DNA of 10,620 bases, from NCBI GenBank assembly GCA_012514855.1, contig JAAYZL010000054.1:1-10620 (forward strand), given 5' to 3'. Shown piece by piece: positions 5,278 to 10,620 of the stretch (the stretch's first letter is position 1; every line of letters starts with the position of its first letter). This stretch comes from Clostridiales bacterium. Its GTDB lineage: Bacteria; Bacillota_A; Clostridia; Christensenellales; Aristaeellaceae. Position numbers and translations under genes: made by a program. Below the pieces are notes generated by a model that was not told the DNA's origin, searched no databases, and saw nothing but the letters and a program-made list of their open reading frames with translations.

Positions 5278-7137
5278 ATGAAGCGCACACTTTTCACGAT
5301 TGCCTGCCTTGCGCTGGCCCTTATGATCGCGCTGGCGCCCGCCGGCATTTCCGAACCGCCCGCCTTCGCGCGGGAGCTGCAAGAGGGGGACGAGGGCGAG
5401 GACGTGCTCGCGATGCAATTGCGGCTCCAGGAGCTCGGCTATTTCAGCGGGGCGGCGGACGGCGCGTTCGGAGCGGATACGGCCGCCGCGCTGACCGCGT
5501 TCCAGCGGGACAACGATTTGCTCGAGAGCGGCATGCTCGACAGGATCACGTTCGACGCGCTCTTTTCGGAGGACGCGATGCCGCGCGAAGAACCGGCGAT
5601 GGCTTTGGAGTCGCTCCTCGGAATAATGACCGGCAGATCGGCGGATTCGAACGCGATGCCGCCCCCGATGCCGTCGCTCACGATGGCCCCGATGCCGGGC
5701 GGGATCGCCTATTCCGGGCTCGCCTATTTCGACGAAGAGTTCAACACGAACGAGTACGGCTATTTCCAGGAGAACCGCTTCCTGTCCTCGCGCACCTCGC
5801 CGCTCTCGACGTTCGCCGCGGACGTGGACACCGCGTCCTACGCGCAGCTCCGCGCGAAAATTCTCGCCGGGGAGGACGTTCCGGTCGACAGCGTGCGCAT
5901 CGAGGAGATGCTCAACTACTTCCGCTACGACTACAGGGCGCCCGAAAGCGCCGAGCCGTTCGGCGTGACGATGGAGCTCGCGGACTGCCCGTGGAACGCG
6001 GAGACGCAGTTGCTCCTGATCGGCCTGCAGGCGGCGGAGATTCCGGAGGAGGAGCGCCCCGCGCAGAACCTCGTGTTTTTGATCGACGTGTCCGGCAGCA
6101 TGGACATGCCGAACAAGCTTCCGCTGGTCAAGCGCGCGTTCCAGCTGCTGGTCGACGCGCTCGCGCCGACGGACACGGTGTCCATCGTCACCTACGCCTC
6201 CTGGGACCAGGTGCTGCTCGACGGCGTGCCCGCGGGCGAAAAGACGAGGATCATGGAGGCGATCGAGAACCTGAGAGCCGGCGGCATGACCGCGGGCGCG
6301 GCGGGCATACAGTCGGCCTACCGGCTGGCCGAGGAGCACTTCATCAAGGGCGGCAACAACCGCGTCCTGCTCGCGACCGACGGCGACCTGAACGTCGGCG
6401 TCAGCGACGAGGGCGCGCTCGCCAGGCTGGTGGAAGAGAAGAAGCAAGGCGGCATCTTCCTCAGCGTGCTGGGCTTCGGCGACGGCAACTACAAGGACAA
6501 CAAGCTCGAGGCGCTCGCCGACCACGGCGACGGCAACTACAACTACATCGACACGATCTACGAGGCACGGCGCGCGCTCGTGACCGAGATCGGCGCGACG
6601 TTCTTCGCCGTCGCGAAGGACGTGAAGCTGCAGGTGGACTTCAACCCCGCCGCCGTCAGGGGCTACCGGCTGATCGGCTACGAGAACCGGCTGATGGCCG
6701 CCGAGGACTTCGCGGACGACCAAAAGGACGGCGGCGAGCTCGGCAGCGGCCACCGCGTGACCGTTCTCTACGAGATCGTGCCCGCGGACAGCGCGTTCGA
6801 CATCGGCGAGGTCGGGAGCAAGTACCAGAGCGCGCCGGAGGGCGGGGACGCCGGAGAGCTCTTGACCCTGAGCGTCCGCGCGAAAGCGCCGGAGGGGAGC
6901 GAGAGCAGGCTCTATACCTACCCGCTCGCGAGCGGCAGCGCCGGGGAGATGACCGACAACCTGCGCTTCGCCGCGGCGGTCGCGGAGGTCGGGATGCTGT
7001 TGCGCGACAGCGAGTGGAAGGGAAGCGCGACGTACGCCTCCGCGCTCGAACTGCTGCGCGGCTGCGAGAGCGTCGTCGGGGACGCATACAAGGAGGAGTT
7101 CCTCTACCTCGTCACGCTGCTCGACAGGAAAGGATAG
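5278..7137 (+). CDS. Secreted peptidoglycan-binding / von Willebrand factor A protein (YfbK-like)
   Basis: The 619-aa protein starts with a signal peptide (KR, hydrophobic core at about 5-22, likely cleavage near AFA-RE at 31-32). Residues 37-92 form a peptidoglycan-binding-1 domain: the classic 'G..V..LQ..L..LGY..G..DG.FG..T..A...FQ' pattern is seen as [20 protein letters not shown] Met/Pro-rich linker (about 100-143) leads to the vWF_A N-terminal module of the YfbK family (about 155-240, with [14 protein letters not shown]). The vWA domain (about 265-420) has an intact metal-ion site: DVSGSM with Asp270, Thr338 in GGMTAG, and Asp368 in ATDGD. The rest (about 440-619) matches the C-terminal region (DUF3520) usual in YfbK proteins. 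It probably binds partner proteins through a divalent metal while attached to the cell wall; it is not an enzyme by its motifs. The partner is unknown. A macrodomain gene follows 8 bases after the stop and is surely cotranscribed. Confidence 0.88.
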   Translation: MKRTLFTIACLALALMIALAPAGISEPPAFARELQEGDEGEDVLAMQLRLQELGYFSGAADGAFGADTAAALTAFQRDNDLLESGMLDRITFDALFSEDAMPREEPAMALESLLGIMTGRSADSNAMPPPMPSLTMAPMPGGIAYSGLAYFDEEFNTNEYGYFQENRFLSSRTSPLSTFAADVDTASYAQLRAKILAGEDVPVDSVRIEEMLNYFRYDYRAPESAEPFGVTMELADCPWNAETQLLLIGLQAAEIPEEERPAQNLVFLIDVSGSMDMPNKLPLVKRAFQLLVDALAPTDTVSIVTYASWDQVLLDGVPAGEKTRIMEAIENLRAGGMTAGAAGIQSAYRLAEEHFIKGGNNRVLLATDGDLNVGVSDEGALARLVEEKKQGGIFLSVLGFGDGNYKDNKLEALADHGDGNYNYIDTIYEARRALVTEIGATFFAVAKDVKLQVDFNPAAVRGYRLIGYENRLMAAEDFADDQKDGGELGSGHRVTVLYEIVPADSAFDIGEVGSKYQSAPEGGDAGELLTLSVRAKAPEGSESRLYTYPLASGSAGEMTDNLRFAAAVAEVGMLLRDSEWKGSATYASALELLRGCESVVGDAYKEEFLYLVTLLDRKG

Positions 7138-7145
7138 GAATCGGC

Positions 7146-7745
7146 GTGCCGTTTGAAATCATCCGCAAGGACATCACAAAGATGGCCGTCGACGCAATCG
7201 TGAACGCCGCGAACCCCGCGCTCAAAATGGGCGGCGGGGTTTGCGGCGCTATTTTCAACGCGGCCGGGGAGGGCGAACTGCGGGCGGCGTGCGACGCGCT
7301 CGCGCCGATCTGTGTCGGCGAGGCCGTCCTCACGCCGGGATTCAGGCTGCCCGCGAAGCACATCATCCACACGGCGGGGCCCGTCTACCGGGGCGGGGCG
7401 CACGGCGAGGAGGCGCTGCTGCGCGCGTGCTACCGCAACTCCCTCGAGCTCGCGGAGCGCGTCGGCTGCGAGTCCGTCGCGTTTCCGCTGATCTCCGGCG
7501 GCATCTACGGCTATCCGAAGGACGAGGCGCTCCGGGTCGCCCGCGGCGCCATCGGCGAATTCCTGACCGACCGCGAGATGACCGTCTATCTCTGCGTGTT
7601 CGACAGCGCGGCGCTCGCGCCCCCCGACGCGCGGCCGACCGAGGTCGCCGACTACATCGGCAGGCACTATGCGGACAGGCCGGCGTTCGCAGAGGAATCC
7701 CGGAAATTGCGCTATCCCGCGCCGGTCGAGGCCCCCGGCCCGTGA
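7146..7745 (+). CDS. Macrodomain protein (ADP-ribose binding / likely deacetylase or de-ADP-ribosylase)
   Basis: A 199-aa cytoplasmic macrodomain protein. Key elements are FEIIRKDIT with Asp9 (adenine contact), AIVNAANP with Asn20/Asn23, the glycine loop [10 protein letters not shown] (28-37), HTAGPVY, and the second phosphate loop [12 protein letters not shown] (113-124). The position that is Asp in YmdB-type GGGVDGAI is Cys here, a variant I associate with many Clostridial macrodomains. It binds ADP-ribose or an O-acetyl/protein-linked form, and hydrolysis is plausible. After about residue 150 comes a short tail ([17 protein letters not shown]) not needed for the fold. Start: GTG at 7146 with TAGGA just upstream, overlapping the stop of the vWA gene; no earlier in-frame start makes sense. 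The 8-base gap suggests translational coupling with the vWA protein. No toxin partner is adjacent. Confidence 0.85.
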   Translation: MPFEIIRKDITKMAVDAIVNAANPALKMGGGVCGAIFNAAGEGELRAACDALAPICVGEAVLTPGFRLPAKHIIHTAGPVYRGGAHGEEALLRACYRNSLELAERVGCESVAFPLISGGIYGYPKDEALRVARGAIGEFLTDREMTVYLCVFDSAALAPPDARPTEVADYIGRHYADRPAFAEESRKLRYPAPVEAPGP

Positions 7746-7819
7746 CCTCCGGGGCGACTTTGTCGACACGCTGTGGCGGACGATGAAAATCGGCCGCCTT
7801 CGTCATGCATGCGGGGGAT

Positions 7820-8371
7820 TCACAGGCGCCCAAAGACCCTGTCGACGAGCGCGGAATACTCCCTGAACGCCGCGGTATCCTCAAGCGGGGCGAGCGCGTC
7901 CCGGATCGAGCGGTAGTACCACGCGTGCATCCCCTTGTCCGGCTGGTTGAACCGCTTCCAGAGCGCGTCGCCGAGCGCGTCGAAGTCCCGGCGGATCGCG
8001 CGGAGGTTGCTGAGCTTGTCCGAAAGCGTGAGAATCAATTCGTCCGGGGAGGCGCCCCGAAGCCGGTCGAGGGTATGCTGCTTCCGGCGCCGCCAGGAGC
8101 CCGCCGCGTCCGCCTCCTTCCGCTCGCTCTCCGCCTGGACAAGCGCCGCGACCCGCTCGCCGAAGCGCCGCCGGAGCTCCGGCTCCGCGACGCCCGCGTC
8201 CTCCAGCACGTCGTGCAGCACGGCGGCGGCGAGCACCTCCGGGTCGGGCGTCAGCGTCGCGGCGATCGCGCACGCCTCCATCGGGTGCACGATGTAGGGG
8301 ACGTCCGTCCCCTTGCGCACGCCCCCCTCGTGGCATTGAGCGGCGAACGCGATGGCGTCTGTCAAAAGCAT
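7820..8371 (-). CDS. Stand-alone HD-domain (p)ppGpp hydrolase-like protein (small alarmone hydrolase family)
   Basis: A 183-aa cytoplasmic protein with the metal-binding HD fold of the RelA/SpoT hydrolase half and no synthetase or regulatory domains. Visible residues are His14 in CHEGGVRKG, His29 in YIVHP, the His53-Asp54 pair in LHDVLED (with Glu57/Asp58), and Asp118 in LSDKLSNLRAI. These correspond to the Mn2+ ligands and catalytic acids of SpoT/MESH1-type enzymes. It would remove the 3' pyrophosphate from (p)ppGpp; a related nucleotide substrate cannot be ruled out. Its length is typical of single-domain alarmone hydrolases. The start at 8371 has GGAGGG 5 bases upstream. It begins 22 bases after the nagZ stop and has no promoter of its own visible, so it is the second gene of that unit. 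It is convergent with the macrodomain gene across 74 bases where I see no clear terminator. Confidence 0.8.
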   Translation of the reverse strand: MLLTDAIAFAAQCHEGGVRKGTDVPYIVHPMEACAIAATLTPDPEVLAAAVLHDVLEDAGVAEPELRRRFGERVAALVQAESERKEADAAGSWRRRKQHTLDRLRGASPDELILTLSDKLSNLRAIRRDFDALGDALWKRFNQPDKGMHAWYYRSIRDALAPLEDTAAFREYSALVDRVFGRL

Positions 8372-8393
8372 ATTTTCCCTCCGCAGGCTGCCG

Positions 8394-10307
8394 CTACCGG
8401 ACGTTCGCCGGAATTGTCCCGGACGGGCGGAAATCGCCGAAGATCGCGCCGAGCAGCGCCGGGATGTTGGGCCCGTACTTGCCCGTGATGACGCCGGACC
8501 GGGCGTCCGCGTCGCTCATGCCGGCGCAGCCGAACGACAGGAGCTCGGCCGGGCATTCCTCGTAATGCACGATGTCGAACGGCGCGCCGACGCTCGCGCG
8601 GACGAACCTGTTCTCCCTGCCGGACGCCCGGACGGACTCCCACACGGCGGTCGGCAGCGCGGTCGCCCAGCGGTCGGGCGACATCTCCGTGTTCAGCACG
8701 ACGTAGTCCGCGCGCCGAAGCGCCGATTTCAGCTCGCCGTCGATCCGCTCCTTGCCCTTGTAGCTGTACGTCTCGAGCGATACGCCCTGCGAGATAACGC
8801 CCTCGGCCTTCAGCCGGTTGAACGCGAACAGCGCGCCGGCCGCCTCGCCTTGGTATGGCGTCACGACGAGCACGGTCTCGCCGTCCGCAGGCTCAAACGG
8901 CAGCGCGGAGAGCCCGTCCCGCGTCAGCGCGATCGCGGCCTCGGCGATCTCCCGCTCCGCCTCGCGGTGCGCCAAGCACCCGACGACGGAGAGCGCGCTC
9001 TCAACCGCATCGTCGTCCCCCGCCCCGTCGAAGGTCTCCGCGAGCAGACCGGCTTCGATCTTCAGCCGCACGACCCGCTCGGCGGATTCGTCGATCCGGG
9101 AAAGCGGCAGCGCGCCGCTCGATATCGCGGCCTCGACCGCCGAAAGGACCTCCTCGACCCTTCGGGCGTCCGAAGGGCTTCGCACCGCAACCGGCATGCA
9201 GATCATGTCCGCGCCGGCCTCGAGCGCCCGGACGACCGCGTCGGCGGGCGCGATGTGCTTCGCGATCGCGCCCATGTCCATCGCGTCCGTGATGACCACG
9301 CCGTCGAAGCCCATCTCGCCGCGCAGGATGTCGGTCAGCATGACCTTCGAGAACGTCGCGGGAACGGCGATCTCCTCCCCGTCCGCGGCGGAAACAAAGG
9401 TCGCGCCGTCGACCAGGGGGAACTGTATGTGCGCGCACATCAGCATGTCGATGCCCGCGTCGATCAGCGCCTGAAACGGCTTCAGCTCCGTCTCGCGCAG
9501 CGCGTCGAGTGTCTTTTCGACCCGCGGAAGGCTCGTGTGCGAGTCCGTCGAGGTGTTGCCGTGGCCCGGAAAGTGCTTTCCGACGGCGATCACGCCCTCG
9601 CTTCGGATGCCGTCCGCCATCGAGACCGCCATTTCCGCGACGGCCGCGGGCTCCGAGCCGAACGAGCGCAGGTTGATGACGGGGTTTGCCGGGTTGTCGT
9701 TGACGTCGGCGACCGGGCTGAAGTTGACGCCGATGCCGACGGCCTTCAGCTCCCGCGCGGCGATCGCGCCGGCCTCGCGGGCGTAGTCCGCCCGGCCGGT
9801 CGCGCCGACGGCCATGTTCCCCGGAAGGCACGTGCCCTGTCCGAGCCGCGCGACGCTCCCGCCCTCCTGATCGGCCCCGAGCAACAGCGGCAGGCCGCCC
9901 CCGTCCGTCGCCGCGCGCTGCATTCCGCGCGCGAGCCGAACTGCGTCCCCCGTGTCCCGAAGGTTTTCCGAAAACAGTATCGCGCCGCCGAAGCGGTATT
10001 TCCGGAGCATTCGCGCGATTTCCTCGTTCACCCGCTCGACGGGCTCGCCGCCGTACTTCGGGTTCTCCGCGAGCTTTTTGCGCGTCGCCTTTTCGCCGAG
10101 CGTCATCCAGTTCCGGAAGTCCATGAACAAGAGCTGCGCGATCTTCTCCCGAAGCGACATGCCCGCGACGATCTCCCGCGCCGTGGGCCCACCGTCCGGC
10201 TGCGCCGCGCACGGGCCGAGCGACAGGGCCACGAGCAGAAGCGCCAGGAGCGCCGAGAGCCTTTTCGCGAGCCGCGCTGCCCGGGCCTCCCGCGCCTTCC
10301 TCCGCAT
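8394..10307 (-). CDS. nagZ: Exported beta-N-acetylhexosaminidase, glycoside hydrolase family 3
   Basis: A 637-aa exported enzyme that removes N-acetylglucosamine from peptidoglycan fragments. An Arg-rich N-region and hydrophobic core (about 17-30) form a signal peptide; the Cys at 33 is preceded by Leu-Gly-Pro, a poor lipobox, so lipidation is doubtful. The GH3 TIM barrel has GADQEGGSVAR (145-154), NFSPVADVNDNP (195-206), the NagZ signature KHFPGHG (244-250) continuing to DSH (255-257, the catalytic Asp/His pair), and the nucleophile Asp341 in VITDAMDMGAI. A second domain (about 400-637) matches the Gram-positive two-domain NagZ type rather than the short one-domain cytoplasmic enzyme of Gram-negatives. 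All catalytic residues are present. GGGGGAG lies 5 bases before the ATG and a strong promoter is at 10362-10390. An alarmone-hydrolase-like gene follows in the same unit. Confidence 0.9.
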   Translation of the reverse strand: MRRKAREARAARLAKRLSALLALLLVALSLGPCAAQPDGGPTAREIVAGMSLREKIAQLLFMDFRNWMTLGEKATRKKLAENPKYGGEPVERVNEEIARMLRKYRFGGAILFSENLRDTGDAVRLARGMQRAATDGGGLPLLLGADQEGGSVARLGQGTCLPGNMAVGATGRADYAREAGAIAARELKAVGIGVNFSPVADVNDNPANPVINLRSFGSEPAAVAEMAVSMADGIRSEGVIAVGKHFPGHGNTSTDSHTSLPRVEKTLDALRETELKPFQALIDAGIDMLMCAHIQFPLVDGATFVSAADGEEIAVPATFSKVMLTDILRGEMGFDGVVITDAMDMGAIAKHIAPADAVVRALEAGADMICMPVAVRSPSDARRVEEVLSAVEAAISSGALPLSRIDESAERVVRLKIEAGLLAETFDGAGDDDAVESALSVVGCLAHREAEREIAEAAIALTRDGLSALPFEPADGETVLVVTPYQGEAAGALFAFNRLKAEGVISQGVSLETYSYKGKERIDGELKSALRRADYVVLNTEMSPDRWATALPTAVWESVRASGRENRFVRASVGAPFDIVHYEECPAELLSFGCAGMSDADARSGVITGKYGPNIPALLGAIFGDFRPSGTIPANVR

Positions 10308-10361
10308 GAAAACTCCCCCTCTTTGATGCCGCTCGCCTATGCGGGCGGCGCGGACATCGTC

Positions 10362-10390
10362 ATTGTAGCACCCCGCGCGCGGGCGGTCAA
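10362..10390 (-). promoter_or_regulatory. Sigma-A-type promoter of the nagZ-HD unit with a palindromic spacer
   Basis: On the minus strand TTGACC (10390-10385) and TACAAT (10367-10362) are exactly 17 bases apart, and TG precedes the -10 as an extended element. Transcription would start near 10355, about 48 bases before nagZ. The spacer contains a 12-base palindrome, CCCGCGCGCGGG (10372-10383), which could be an operator, though GC-rich palindromes arise easily at this composition. Confidence 0.78.
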
Positions 10391-10442
10391 CAGCGCCGGA
10401 AGATGTTGGCTTTGCGCCCGCCCAAGATTCCCCTCAAACCAA

Positions 10443-10462
10443 GCGCCGCCCGAAGGCGGCGC
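10443..10462 (-). terminator. Terminator hairpin with UUCG loop, end of the right-edge gene
   Basis: On the minus strand GCGCCGCC, TTCG, GGCGGCGC forms a perfect 8-bp stem with the very stable C(UUCG)G loop, followed by TTGGTTTGAGG. It lies 23 bases past the stop of the right-edge gene and upstream of the nagZ promoter, so it separates the two units. The T-run is weak. Confidence 0.65.
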
Positions 10463-10485
10463 AATGTGGAATTCGCCGGGGGACG

Positions 10486-10620
10486 CTACGCGGTTTCCTC
10501 GGCCGGCAGCCGAAAGTCCTGTTTGAACACCGGTTCGATCGCGTCCATCAGTTCCTCTTCCGACGAGAATCCCTCCTCGCGGTTCAGAACCTCCTTCACG
10601 GCGACGATGAACCGCGCGAG
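10486..10620 (-). CDS. C-terminal fragment of an unidentified protein (truncated by window edge)
   Basis: On the minus strand the frame is open from the window edge to the TAG at 10488-10486 and gives 44 residues, including FIVAVKEVLNREEGFSSEEE and ending FRLPAEETA. The piece is acidic and predicted helical, with no motif I recognise. Codon use matches the neighbouring genes (GC-ending) and a UUCG terminator follows 23 bases past the stop; these are the reasons to call it coding. Function cannot be given from this fragment. Confidence 0.6.
   Translation of the reverse strand, partial: LARFIVAVKEVLNREEGFSSEEELMDAIEPVFKQDFRLPAEETA

Noticed and set aside
5125..6753. A 542-codon minus-strand open frame opposite the vWA gene
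   Set aside because: It is rich in Val, Arg and His with no domain, and is antisense to a well-supported multi-domain protein.
7746..7819. A terminator between the convergent macrodomain and HD genes
   Set aside because: GGCGG and CCGCC could form a hairpin, but the loop is long and no T-run follows on either strand.
10205..10215. A lipobox in NagZ (Cys33)
   Set aside because: The residues before Cys are Leu-Gly-Pro; Pro at -1 does not fit the lipobox, so a normal signal peptide is preferred.
8352..10526. A 724-codon plus-strand open frame opposite nagZ
   Set aside because: It is an Arg-rich composition artefact with no motif. The minus strand carries every NagZ catalytic motif, a promoter and an SD.

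Overview
The window is about 10.6 kb of dense, GC-rich bacterial chromosome with strong AGGAGG-type ribosome binding sites, sigma-A-type promoters and Rho-independent terminators. The gene set is a Peripla_BP_4 sugar-binding protein, an MgtA-type Mg2+ ATPase, a YfbK-like von Willebrand factor A (vWA) protein, a macrodomain protein, a two-domain NagZ, a stand-alone alarmone-hydrolase-like HD protein and an Asn-rich micro-protein. It fits a GC-rich member of the Bacillota, class Clostridia (Christensenellales-like would suit). That placement is an inference from gene content and style, not from a marker gene. I see no tRNA, rRNA, insertion sequence, phage gene or CRISPR array.

Layout. (1) Positions 1-534: the 3' end of a sugar-binding protein gene, closed by a 12-bp terminator. 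(2) Positions 703-3629: an Mg2+-importing P-type ATPase (mgtA) behind a long leader. The leader has a consensus promoter, a previously unlisted 36-codon ORF with its own Shine-Dalgarno (SD) site, and an intrinsic terminator upstream of mgtA. (3) Positions 3714-3884, minus strand: a 56-residue, more than half asparagine micro-protein, convergent with mgtA and separated from it by a 26-nt palindrome. (4) Positions 4010-5173: a metal-dependent amidohydrolase followed by a terminator. (5) Positions 5278-7745: a two-gene unit of a secreted peptidoglycan-binding/vWA protein and a macrodomain protein. (6) Positions 7820-10390, minus strand: a second unit, promoter then nagZ (exported GH3 beta-N-acetylhexosaminidase) then a (p)ppGpp-hydrolase-like HD protein. 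(7) Positions 10443-10620, minus strand: a UUCG-loop terminator and the C-terminal 44 codons of an unidentified gene.

The most interesting object is the mgtA leader. The RNA around the start codon of the small ORF (769-782) is complementary over 14 consecutive bases (13 Watson-Crick pairs and one G-U) to the 5' arm and loop of the terminator (905-918). Initiation or translation of the small ORF and formation of an antiterminator are therefore physically exclusive. The encoded peptide starts M-D-G-E-P, an acidic/proline start that recalls the E. coli mgtA leader peptide MgtL, whose acidic/proline start destabilises ribosomes at low Mg2+. The two halves suggest a Gram-positive, transcription-attenuation analogue of MgtL control. 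The sequence shows the ORF, terminator and complementarity directly; the mechanism is inference.

The right half is tied together by cell-envelope themes: a secreted peptidoglycan-binding vWA protein and a peptidoglycan-recycling hexosaminidase. Two nucleotide-signalling enzymes (macrodomain and alarmone hydrolase) are the downstream partners.
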